NCBI GenBank assembly: GCA_035135055.1
Contig: JAVFHQ010000051.1
Coordinates: 1-64,000 of the forward strand
Source: Oleoguttula mirabilis
Lineage: Eukaryota > Ascomycota > Dothideomycetes > Mycosphaerellales > Teratosphaeriaceae
Direction of reading: 5' to 3'
DNA length: 64,000 nucleotides
Shown: positions 20,591 through 30,700 of the stretch, piece after piece
How the letters are laid out: every line of letters starts with the position of its first letter
How positions within the stretch are numbered: the first letter of the stretch is position 1
The notes under the pieces: model-generated
Seen by the model: the letters and a program-made list of their open reading frames with translations, nothing else
Database searches by the model: none
What the model was told of the DNA's origin: nothing
Position numbers and translations under genes: made by a program

Positions 20591-21785
20591 ATGTCGGATG
20601 ATGGTGGAAGGCTGTACGTGGGAAGCCTGTCGTATGTTGCGCAGTCGGCAGATATCGAGAGGATGTTCGCTGAGAATGACCTGCCAATGTGAGTAGAAAC
20701 TGGGAGTGCTGCGTTGTCCGATCCATCGATGTACACGTATGCTGTTGGCGCTCCCTGCGGAGGGAAGAGGACTTGAACGGTGAATCAGCATCCGCAAGGG
20801 TTCAGTACCCATGCTTCTCATAACCATGTCAAAAGATGCAGGCGCTTCCTAGCACATCGCATGTAGTATCGGCTCGATGAACAGTCATGCGTTTCTACAG
20901 CTCTCCTGCCACGATATGAGTACGCTCAGCGCATCTGTTGTGAGATACTGCAGGCCTGGAAGGAAGACTGATGCATCAAGGAGAGAAGGCATTCGGAGGT
21001 TGGCGGCACGATGCTGGCACAGTGAGAAGCACAGCAATAGCAACACATGGACGGAAGTGAAGAATTTGACCATGTGACTGACTGCTAACAGCAAAACATC
21101 GATATCTCCATCGACCCATTCACTGGCCGCAACCCGTCGTACTGCTTTTGTCGACTTCAATCAGCTGGACGATGCCCATCTGGCGGTTAGGGCATTGCAA
21201 GGCCCGCTAGGGAGAGGACGCCCGATCAAAATCAACTCAAACACCGAATGCAAAGACCGAAGGGCATGTGCCCGCATGCCCACGAAGACTCATGACGGCA
21301 ACTGGCTGCCGACCCTGGACGTGAGCAGCAATGCGTACGTCTACGACCGCTGGACCCGCGACGACGCCTGCAGGTTTTGGACGGCTCCCACCGAAGAGGG
21401 CAGACGCTTGTATATAGGCGGTCTGCCTCATGTCCCGAGTCAGGATGCAGTGAACGCTGAGATGCGCGTGCTCTTTTCAGGGATGGAACATTGGGCCGTG
21501 AACAAGAGTATCCCGCCACCGCCGTACAAGCGAAAGGTGCCAGGATCGCACCACTACTGTTTCGTTGATATGTCGAGTGCACAAGAGGCTGGAGACGCCA
21601 TCGCTGCTTTGGATGGGAAGAAGACGCCGTATGGTGGAACCTATCAGGTGAAGCTCGGACGGCCGCCGCACAAGCCGACGAAGGTCGTGCGCGAGCAGCG
21701 TGGCGTGGTCATACCACAAAGCCTGGAGGAGAAGAAGAGGTTGCCGAGGCGTGATCTACAGGGTAGTTGGCGGAGGCAGAGCTGA
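20591..21785 (+). CDS. Two-RRM RNA-binding protein with an out-of-frame block in RRM1
   Basis: Exon 1 (20591-20688) encodes the first RRM strand (GRLYVGSLSYVAQSADIERM). Exon 2 (21092-21785) completes RRM1 (FVDFNQLDDAHLAVRALQG, GRPIKINSN) and a second RRM (RRLYIGGLPHVPSQDAVN, then HHYCFVDMSSAQEAGDAI). The splice uses GTGAGT and TAACAG, but the intron is 403 nt, long for this window. As spliced, the frame is open for 263 codons. However, 18 codons at the start of exon 2 are read in the wrong frame: the neighbouring frame there encodes the typical NIDISIDPFTGRNPSYCF. One base fewer in the A-run at 21093-21096 and one extra in the T-run at 21146-21149 explain this. RNP1/RNP2-like residues are otherwise kept. 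Likely a nuclear or cytosolic RNA-binding protein, if the indels are not real. Confidence 0.75.
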
Positions 21786-22026
21786 CTGAGGTTTACTGAG
21801 CCTGTGCGTCTGAGTTCTCCAAGGCGTATACCTACTACCACTACGATTACTACTACCTATGATACAGTGACGAGACCCTCTTCCAAGTTCCAACACTGGC
21901 ATCGAACAGTCGCAGTCCGCAAGTGCCCAATAGGCAGTTGCCGGTCTTATCGATACGCCATACTGACAGCATCGCTTATACTCAATCGTAAGGCTCGGCA
22001 GACATTGTGGGAGCCAGGTTCAACCG

Positions 22027-22638
22027 CTAACGCCATCCCATGGGTGTGCCACCACGCGGCGTAGCCTCGTCCTCGCAATCTTCCATATTGATGCGCGCGC
22101 ACCAATTTTTCCACCATGCGCAATCGGGACAAATCTCATCGAGGTTATCCCTCGATATGGCTGGCAGCCCGTACCAACAGTTGATCGGCTGCCCAAAATC
22201 GTTCATCCCCCCGTTGAGAGCGTAGTAACATCGGTAGAACACAAGCGGTGGTGCATCGTGCTCGCACGCCCAAAGACGGTTGCGGCCGTAGCACATGATG
22301 GCTAGTCCGTTTATTAGATGCGTCGGGCCGTATGTTTTGTGTATGGTAAGGCAACTTGCCCTTGACCGGGAGAGTAATTTGTCAAGGAAGTGGTTGGCTC
22401 GGTCTTTCGGCGCTCCCCTATTATGAAGATCCCAGCATTTTGACCCGGAGACCTCGTTCAACTGCGACTCACTTGGCTTGGAGATCTTTGATCGGAGACG
22501 CGGCTTTCTGGTTCGTTGGACTGGTTTTGGTTGGTGCAGGAAAGAGCATTGTTGGCAGCGTCGTGGCGATATTTCCAATCGACTTCGAAGTAGCAAGCGG
22601 TGCCTCGATGATGGTGAAGAGCAAGCCGACCATCGCAT
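22027..22638 (-). CDS. Possible small Cys/Trp-rich protein gene, array copy 1
   Basis: An open frame of 203 codons, best supported in its last ~125 (from APKDRANHFL to GGTPMGWR). It contains IMCYGRNRLWACEHDA, a FYRCYYALNGGMNDFG stretch and CPDCAWWKNWCARINMEDCE, all giving a cysteine-rich, probably extracellular-type protein. The upstream part reads through a plausible 55-nt intron (GTGAGT..TAATAG near 22471-22417), so the true start may lie in another exon. I found no certain start or signal peptide. A homologous frame ends at 22941. Function unknown, and it may be a relic. Confidence 0.3.
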   Translation of the reverse strand: MRWSACSSPSSRHRLLLRSRLEISPRRCQQCSFLHQPKPVQRTRKPRLRSKISKPSESQLNEVSGSKCWDLHNRGAPKDRANHFLDKLLSRSRASCLTIHKTYGPTHLINGLAIMCYGRNRLWACEHDAPPLVFYRCYYALNGGMNDFGQPINCWYGLPAISRDNLDEICPDCAWWKNWCARINMEDCEDEATPRGGTPMGWR

Positions 22639-22940
22639 TCACCAGTACACCAGCAAACCCTCGTCATCATGCTATTAGTCCTCTCCGTGTTGGAAAAAGC
22701 AATTATGAGTGGCGGCGGGCGGGGGCCATGGTACGTGCAACGCATAAGTCATAAGGCAACTGAAGCACTTATGGCGTTGATATACTCTGGAAGAAAGAAG
22801 CAGCACACGGTTCCCAGCACCGTCGCAGAGCAGTCGCAGTACACACCCGCTCGAATGGCAATCCCACCAAAAGGCCTTGTAAACAGCGTCGCTTCATTCA
22901 AGCGCCAGGGCTGCCAGACATTGTGGAGCAAGGTTCAATA

Positions 22941-23410
22941 CTAATGCCATCCTCGACGTGTGCCTTGACGCGGCGTCGGCACCCCATCGTCGGCTTCGGT
23001 ATCCTCGGCAATCCGCAGTGCCAGCCGGTCCATATCTGTGCATCCCTCATATTTGTCACCAATGTAATCCTGTGGTCGGGGCGGCAGCGAATCCGCCCAG
23101 CAGTCGATCTGCTTTTTATCACGGTCACCCGCTTGCCACGCCGGTCCCATGACCCGTTCAGCCAACATGCACAAAATGCTCCTGCTGATTCTCCCACCGA
23201 CCGAAGCGCTTGTGACGCTTCGTGGCCAGATATATGAAAGGTCATGTGGCCGTAGCACATGATGCCCGATGTATCTGTTAGCTGGGTCGGGCTTCGAACC
23301 ACAAGTGTCCGATGTTTGTTGGTCAAGGGCGTCTTTTTGGTCGATCATGAGGTCTACGGCTTGGTCTTTTGGCGCTTGGCTTGGCTATGAACCTATGAGT
23401 ATCTCGGCAT
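22941..23410 (-). pseudogene. Decayed homolog of the 22-kb ORF, array copy 2
   Basis: The frame ending at 22941 (..TPRQGTRRGWH) aligns with the ..TPRGGTPMGWR end of copy 1, and CMLAERV..KKQIDCW aligns with CYYALNGG..QPINCW. In the middle the conserved block reads IMCYGHMTFH in a different frame from the rest. Upstream, an in-frame TAG precedes APKDQAVDLM. I infer frame-shifting indels since the duplication. A larger intact protein cannot be built without changes. Confidence 0.4.
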
Positions 23411-24926
23411 CCTAACCACTAAGGGACCGGAGGCACTGGTGATTCAGTGGTCTGCTCACCAGGTTCCCTAGTTCTCCGAGTCGCAAAGTCTCAAAAAGCT
23501 TTCGGTGTTTTCATTGGCGGGCCGATTCGGTCGATGTCTTGATAGAGTGGATTCTGTTGTTGGTGCAGGATGGTGATCATTCGGAGCATCGCAGCGATCT
23601 ATCATACCTACTAAACTTGTAACAGCAGCCATTTAGTGCTAACGGTGAATAGTAGGCAGGATATCGGCAACGATGGGTGCGATTGCCAACAGAGCAGCAG
23701 CAGCAAAGCCATGATCATAGTGCCACAACTTCGCCTGCCCAGCAGAAAACAATTAATGCAAAGCATTTGACACGCAAGACGTGGCTTTGCGGCTTGGATC
23801 GTCACGATCGCATGAACAAGTGGCAGGGCAACGGCGAGTATGGCAAGCTTGCTCAGTGCCCACTGTTCAACTTGCTACCACATCCCTCACATATGCACTG
23901 AAGCAGCTCTATGACTTGAGGCTGTTTATGGAGCTGGCACACGACCGGTGCGTCGTAGAGACCGCCAAATTGGCTCTGGACAGCGAGCTCGGCCGGATCA
24001 AGAACGTTGGAGGCTGGATTATACAGTAGCTGCCAGCAGAATCGTCGGGAAAAACAAAAACAGGTTGTCAGGTTACCAGCACCGTCTCGAAACAGCCGCA
24101 GTACACGCATCCCGGGACATAACAACCCCCAAAAACGCCTTGTGTGGAGTGTGGATCGTCGCTCAGCTCAGGCATAACGCCTGCCGAGTGGCGCGAGACT
24201 CGAGCGACAGACTTCAACCGTTAGGATCAGTCGCCTCGGTGACAACCGGTCACTTCAATCGTCAGCCGGCAATATGGCTAGCCATCGTCACAGGAGCCAG
24301 GCTCGACCGTTAGTACACACCTCTCCCTCCGCTTCATCTCCGGCGTGATGGGTCGGGGGTACCGGTGCTGCGATCGTTCTGGTGATAAGTGGACAAGCCA
24401 GATTTGCGCGCCGCTTCGTCCTGGGCCCTCCGGAGCACGTCCTCGGCCCTCCGGAGCTGAGCAGCCTGAGCTTCTGCCAGATGGCTTGGGCACAGGCCGG
24501 AAACCCTCTGAGGCCGGTTGTTCGCCGTAGTTGGCCTAATCGTCGAACACGCGGGAAAGGTGCGCCACTGCGGGCATTGGACAGTGACTCTCGGGCTAGT
24601 GCAGTTGCACTCATATTGGATAATGTAGCCGCCGCACATGTTGTATCTAGGGAGTCTCAGTTGTGTCATGCCGAGAACGACGGTGATAGGTCCTACCGTT
24701 GTTTAGAGTGTCGACCAGTCTTTGCGGTTGGGGTTTGGGACTGGCCAGGAAGACATTAGCACAACAGAACCAAAAGCAAGTGTGGTTGACGATCAAGGTT
24801 GGCTTACGATACTGTGGGAACCGGGAAGGGCGTTGGGTTTGGAGTTCTGGGTGATTGTTCGGGTTGACTGGATCTTGAGCTTCTGGTCGATGTTCTGATT
24901 CGTCTTAGCTGGGTTGGCAACTGTTG

Positions 24927-25262
24927 CTAGTGCAAGGCAAGTAGTAGCATGGGTGGGTTGCAAGCGTATCTTATACCAGGCTCTGAAGCAGCAAACCGTT
25001 GCTCACTGACGGCGAAGGCAGGCTGCGTGGTCAAGGCGCTGTACACGGCTGACGCGGTATACAACGCAAGGCCAGCAGTGTAGAGCAAACAGCATATCGT
25101 AGCCACGAGCTCTCGCAACCCACGGGGTAGTGTGAGCGTTCTAGGCAATGCGAGAGCCTGGAGGTCGAATGTGCTAGCAGTTGCCGCAGGAGAACAGCAC
25201 AGAACAGCAAAGCAAACCGAGTCCATCAAGACATCTGCAGTCGTTCTCAACCACTTACCACC
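24927..25262 (-). other. Weak ORF in array copy 3, hydrophobic
   Basis: From MDSVCFAVLCCSPAATAS the frame runs to a stop at 24927. It has a signal-like start and a hydrophobic stretch (LVATICCLLYTAGLALYTAS). It lies upstream of the third 3'-type block and may be the 5' part of the third unit. There is no domain, and coding status is doubtful. Confidence 0.2.
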
Positions 25263-25775
25263 AGCGACAGGAGCCAGCGAGACCGGGTACGGCTTCAAGC
25301 AAGCTAGGCGCGCTTGCTACTGCCTTATCACCGGTCATTTGCACCGCCACATGCAAGCTCATTCCTGCACATGGCGATAGTAAAGAAGGGTTTAGCGAGT
25401 ACCGCAAACTCGACTGCGCATCGGCACTGCTTACCCGGGAGCAACAAACGAATGGTGAGGTGGATCCTTGACTGAGCAAGCAGTTGAGCCATCACAAGGC
25501 TGGGCAGAGTGCACAGCATGCATCGCACGTATGCAACACGTAGCCGACACGAGTAAGCCGCCTCGTGATCCGGAATCTCGCTGGAGGAGGACGGTGAACG
25601 TGGCTGCGAGCTTGGCATATGGATCCTGCCCGAATGGAAACATCATGGCAACTGAGGATCGTCCTTCAACACCCGACAGGCGAACAGAGTTGATGGAGCG
25701 GCCGTTGTGATACCTATACACCCTATCAATATACACCCCACCCAGCACTCCCACCATCCATCCTACAACCTCCAT

Positions 25776-27416
25776 TCAACACCTAAACTCCCCTGCCTCA
25801 CTCGGCCGCGCACAACCCCAGCTGCACACCCTCCGTAGAAACGGCAGCACCGCCTCGGACGTAAGTTCCCTCTGTGAAGACCAGCCGTGAAACCAGTACT
25901 CCATCCACTCTGCACGAGCAATAATGAAATGCTTGCCGCACGTCGAGCACGTCTCATTGCCGAGCCCATGAGTATTGGCGGCCGCCAGGCGGATGGCGGA
26001 TGCGAGGGATGATGAGATGCCTGGAAAGGTGGACATTTTGGGAAGGAAGTCCTGGAGGTTGAAGTTGGTTTGGAGGGAGTGCAGGGCGAGTTCGAATAGG
26101 GATGGGGCTGTGGAGGCGCTGCCGGATCCGGAAGGAGCGGTTGCGGTTGGGTCTAGGCATGCTGCAAACTCCTCGCCACCGGCATGTTGAGAGCCAGTGC
26201 GACGGAGAGGTGTCCCGTCGCCACGGAAGTACTGGACCGCTGACGATGCCAGGTAGATCAGCTCCTCCCGGCACAACTTCAGCTCCCGGCCCGCCTTTGA
26301 CGCTTCTTGCAGGTACTGAATCCTCAGCATTCTGCCCAGCTTCAACCGCAGCTCCAGCTCTCCACGCATGCTCAGAGTACCTTGTTCGGCCACGTACTTG
26401 CAGCGGAGATTGTTGACCGTGTCTCTGGTATCAGTGCACCGGGCCAGTTCCTCGGTCTGCATGACGCGCGTGAAGTTGGCTTTTGGGAGAGGTGACGGCC
26501 CACTCAGATCGCAGGGCTCGATGAGTGGGTTCGGACGCACAGTGATCTGGCGGTGCTTGCCACGGCGGTCCAGAAGCTCGAGCAGCTCCCATGGCAGGTA
26601 GCTGATGTTGTTCCCGGCTATGTTGAGCTCCTTCAGCTTGTTGAGACGGGCGATGGCGGGCGATAGGTGTTGTAGGTCGTTGTTTCTCAGGCTGAGCACG
26701 GAGATATTCGTGAGATTGAACAGCTCAAGAGGTAGTGCTGTGAGCTGGTTGCGCGATAAGAACAGCTGGATGGAAGGCGTGAGCGGGCTGAACTCGTCCT
26801 CGCTCGGCGGGTGGGTGACACCAACGAAGGACGGCCGAATAAGCTGGTGTAGAGGCGCGAGGGTGGCGTTCGAGAGATGTATGAGACCACGGTCCGAGAG
26901 GTCCACCACCTCCTTGCCTTTGTCTACGCAGCCATGGACGAGACGCGCAGCCAACGCCTCTGCATTCGGCAGCGTCTCGTCGCTGCTCATCTCCTCGTCC
27001 GCCATATCCTGCATCGCCAGCTCCTGCATCCGCTGCTGGCTGCTGATGAGACAATCACTACTAGCCTCACTCTCATCACTTCCCATCCACACGCCACTGT
27101 CGCCATTCCTCAAGCGCTCCGTCTTCGCCATACTGCGCCTGAGACTCTGGCCACGTCCTTTGCCCACATTCCACCACGGTCCTCGGACCAGCCTTTTGCG
27201 GCGAGGCTGCTCCTCGTAATGGCTTGCGTCCCCACCGTCAGACGTGGTGTCGGAGAACAATGGAGGATCACTGCTCGGGCTTCCATAGTCAGACAGCTGT
27301 CGCTTCCGGTTGAGCGCGCGGAGCCCCGCATTGGAGGCCGAGGCGATTGGCGCGAAAGTGGGCAAAGTAGGCAGATCCTGTTCTGGTAGCAGTGGCGGAG
27401 ACGAGGGCAGAGACAT
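25776..27416 (-). CDS. Leucine-rich-repeat protein with C-terminal Cys motif
   Basis: A single exon of 546 residues from the ATG at 27416 (MSLPSSPPLLPEQDLPTLP). The N-terminal ~170 residues are Ser-rich and disordered, with a basic patch (EEQPRRKRLVRGPWW). Residues ~175-290 hold 4-5 LRRs of the typical type (IQLFLSRNQLTALPLELFNL, ISVLSLRNNDLQHLSPAIA, LKELNIAGNNISYLPWELLE). The C-terminal third is helical and ends with a conserved-looking metal-binding motif (CSTCGKHFIIARAEWMEYWF ... RRVCSWGC). This architecture occurs in an uncharacterised fungal LRR family. A scaffold role is inferred only. Intracellular, with no signal peptide. Confidence 0.8.
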   Translation of the reverse strand: MSLPSSPPLLPEQDLPTLPTFAPIASASNAGLRALNRKRQLSDYGSPSSDPPLFSDTTSDGGDASHYEEQPRRKRLVRGPWWNVGKGRGQSLRRSMAKTERLRNGDSGVWMGSDESEASSDCLISSQQRMQELAMQDMADEEMSSDETLPNAEALAARLVHGCVDKGKEVVDLSDRGLIHLSNATLAPLHQLIRPSFVGVTHPPSEDEFSPLTPSIQLFLSRNQLTALPLELFNLTNISVLSLRNNDLQHLSPAIARLNKLKELNIAGNNISYLPWELLELLDRRGKHRQITVRPNPLIEPCDLSGPSPLPKANFTRVMQTEELARCTDTRDTVNNLRCKYVAEQGTLSMRGELELRLKLGRMLRIQYLQEASKAGRELKLCREELIYLASSAVQYFRGDGTPLRRTGSQHAGGEEFAACLDPTATAPSGSGSASTAPSLFELALHSLQTNFNLQDFLPKMSTFPGISSSLASAIRLAAANTHGLGNETCSTCGKHFIIARAEWMEYWFHGWSSQRELTSEAVLPFLRRVCSWGCARPSEAGEFRC

Positions 27417-27794
27417 CGCGAGCGAGCTGTGGTCGAGTGCTGCTCGGATGCCCGCGTGGTGCTGTGGGAGCAGAAGAGTTGCAGATGGCGAACGCGTGGG
27501 AAAGAGTTCGCGACGCGCCGCGTCAATAGATGACGCCCGGAAGCGAGCGGAAATCTTCCGCCGCTTTCACATGCGCGCTGGGTGCTTTAAAGTTCACGGA
27601 CGTGTCGATGAACATCCATGCTCTGACTTCTCCACCACGACCAATCCTGGCTGAGCCCATCACATTCTTTTGGATAGACTGGTGCGGTATGCGTGTGCTG
27701 CGGTGATATACGAGGAAGGGGACGCCGTCGGGCAGTAGGGAACCGAGTACATGGGCTAGTCTGGGCCAAGGAGTGCAGGGTCGGAGGTTGGGAG
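27417..27794. promoter_or_regulatory. Divergent intergenic region, LRR gene / helicase copy 2
   Basis: 378 bp between divergent starts. The helicase frame is open for 34 codons upstream of its ATG, but only from a GTG. No clear core-promoter motif. Confidence 0.35.
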
Positions 27795-30700
27795 ATGTCG
27801 CGCGGAAAGGGAGGCGTTGCGCCGGGCGAGGTACACACGAGCAAGCGCAGGGGATTCGATTGTCCGGGTGCAGAAGAGGAGGACGGCCATACTGCGAGTG
27901 CACGGGAAGATGGTGGCAAGAAGAAGAGGGCACGACTCGACGTTGGACAGGCCGAGTCCCACTTACCTGCCTTGCCAGCGTGGGTCAAGAATCTACGTCG
28001 TCTGACGCCGGAAGAGCGAAGACGACTGAAGGATGAGGGCGGCTGCTTCGCTTGCCGCAAGGAAGGCCATTCCACTGGTGATGCCCTCTGCGAGCTCGCC
28101 CCTTTCACTCAAGAGAGCAACGCCTCAGCGCGCACGCGCGCTCCGAACCATGGAGCGTATCCCAGCCGTACGCAGGAGGCCGTAAGGGTCGGTGCGAGGC
28201 AGGCGGTGCCTCAGCCCAGCGCTCAAGTGGCTCCGCCAGTCACGCGGAAACCGAGTCCTGCGCAGCGGGTGCAGCCCTCGGCTACCACTGTGCGTGAATC
28301 GGGAGAGCGCAAGGAGATTGCAGATGGTGCGGGACAGGCAAAGATGCTTGCGAGGAAAGGCACGGGTAAGAGCTCGACGAGAGACAACGACTCATCGACA
28401 GGCCGCACTCTTCCACATGCTCCCGGACTCTCACCCGGTCCTTCACGAGGCCTACACATCCATCCACCGAACGACCGCTTCGTAGAAGACCGGACGGGCT
28501 ATGAGACGATCCCAAGTACCGCGGCCCGAGACAGCACCCGATACGAGCGCCTCCCGAGCGATGCAGTCTTGGGTACACGGGTGAGTCCCGGTCAAAGCGT
28601 CAACGGAGGCCATCACTCCACTTCTGTTCTTGCAGAGACCGAAGCAGACTGTCCGCCAACGCAAGCCAGTACCGACTCACCTCCCGCTGATGAAGGCCAC
28701 GGGAGCTCGGACTGTCCGCCGGCACCTCAGCAGGACTTCATTCCACTAACCATGGTCACGAGGGAGCATACGCCTGACTTGAGCACGTTTTTCGTTTGCC
28801 GGCCTCCCATAGCTGTCGAGGAATCCCAACTGTGTGGCGTCAGGAAGTTTTACGCTGTGCGCTACGGCCACGCCCCTGGGATTTACCCGCAATACGCGGG
28901 TCTAGGGCAGGCTGAAGAGCAAGTCAAAGCTTTCCGGAATGCTCGATTCAAGAGTTTCAAGACCTTTGATGAGGCTCTGGCTTACGTCAACCACAGTGCG
29001 CTCGAGTGCCGCGGCCACTGTTGCGAACCCGAGAAGAGCAAGGCGGAAGAGTTGCAGCAAGCGCATAGACTCCGCGTCCAACAAGGAGCGGTCCGTCCTG
29101 CTCCAGCGGGTATCAAACGTCCGTGCCGTGACTCACTTCTGCCGGACAGTAAAGCTGTCTGCGATTGTGGCAAAACTGACGTCGACTCATTGAACATCGT
29201 CCGGTGTGCGAGTGCGCTCTGCGCAGTCTCGCAGTACCATGGATCCTGCGTCGGTCTCGCAAATCGCAACCCACCCACAGGATGGCGCTGCCGTTTCTGT
29301 CGCATGCCGCCAGCGATGCTAAACGCACCAACATCGCAAGCTCGTAGTAGCGGTTCTGCGGAGGAACCAGGACCCACTCTTACATCGGAACAAGCAGATG
29401 TGGTGCAACAGATTCTGGCAGGGAAGAACGTGTGCTACCTCGGCTCCGCTGGCACCGGCAAGTCGACCGTCCTGAAAGCTAGCGCAAAAGCGCTCAAGGC
29501 ACAAGGAAAGTGGGTGGACGTAGTAGCAATGTCTGGGATCGCTGCACTCAATGTGGGCGGGCAGACCGCTCACACGTACGGAGGGCTGTATCCGGAGTCC
29601 TTCAAGGCAGGGTTGGAGACGTTGACGAGTAAAGCACGCTTTGCGAAGAGGACGCGGAGAAGGTTCTGCAAAACGGATGTGCTCGTGATTGAAGAGATAT
29701 CAATGCTAGAGAACCACATGTTCGAGGTACTGGACCAGCTCTGCCGGGAGTCCAGGGGTGCATTTGACCCTGAACAAGACGCTATGTTCGATACGCAGTC
29801 ACCGCATGACCGCAACCTACCATTCGGTGGTATGCAAGTCATTGTGACTGGAGACTTTTGTCAATTGCCACCTGTCACGCCTTTCCGGTTCTGCCTCTAC
29901 TGTGGCGGCGATGAATTAGAGGACTGGAGCGAACTTGACACCAAACCTTTGACTTGCGACACTTGCGGTCGAACATATCTGGACGAAGACAAGTGGGCAT
30001 TCTGCGCAGAAGCATGGGCTAAATGCGCATTCGATTATGTCGAGCTCAAGCAGATACACCGGCAGAGTGATGCGGCTTTCATCGGGCTCTTGCAGCGCTG
30101 TCGCCAGGGCCTGCCTTTCACCCAAGCAGACCGCAACCTTCTGATGGCGCCTCGCAAACCTAGTCCAGACCACACCATCGAACTCTTGCCCACGAAGAAT
30201 CAAGTCAAATGGATTAACGAGGCGGCATTCAAGAGACTTCCAGGAGCATCGATAAGCTTCGAGTGCCGGGACTTCAACGGGTGGCGCCAGAAGGAGCATC
30301 CCCAGCTTGAGCATAGGTTCTACGCCAAGTATGCAAATCAGAAAGATGGGCCGCTGAAGTCGCTACGTCAGCATCGTCTGGAGGAGACTGTTGAGTACAA
30401 GGTCGGCACCATCGTGCTCTTGCTGGTCAATCTCAATGTCAAGGAAGGCTTAGTCAACGGCTCACAAGGACAGATTATCGGATTCCAGGATCACGACGAG
30501 AAGGAGGACTGCCTGCCGGAGCAGTACGGAGACCATAGCGATATCAAGACTGCACAGATCCGCGCCTTTATCGACAAGGCAAAGATCAAGTGCTGGCCAG
30601 TCGTCAGGTTCAATAACGACATAGTGCGCACGATCTACGCTTCGTGCCAGCTCAGCGAACTGGGCCCGAGGCAGCCTTACAGCCTAATTGGCAGGACTCA

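Larger units (their letters stand above)
21786..25775. repeat. Degenerate tandem array of about three related units
   Basis: No confident gene lies in this 4-kb stretch, but blocks recur in the same order. A 3'-type block (GGCAGACATTGTGG then a CAAGGTTCAA-like end) is at 21995-22030 and 22910-22950, with a weaker copy at 24285-24312. A CAGCACCGTC..CAGTCGCAGTACAC-like block is at 22816 and 24078, with a weak copy near 21890. A 5'-type block (GTTGGTGCAGG-like) is at 22530 and 23560, with a divergent copy near 24915. Units are about 0.9-1.4 kb and read best on the minus strand. I infer a tandem duplication of one small gene followed by decay. Borders are approximate because I compared by eye. 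Confidence 0.55.

Noticed and set aside
23395..23445. tRNA-like A box (TAGTGGTTAGGA) on the minus strand with GGTTCATAGCC downstream
   Set aside because: The boxes are only ~28 nt apart, no cloverleaf can be drawn, and the homologous segment of array copy 1 lacks the motif.
24180..24250. GCCGAGTGG-type tRNA-like start
   Set aside because: No B box and no acceptor stem found.
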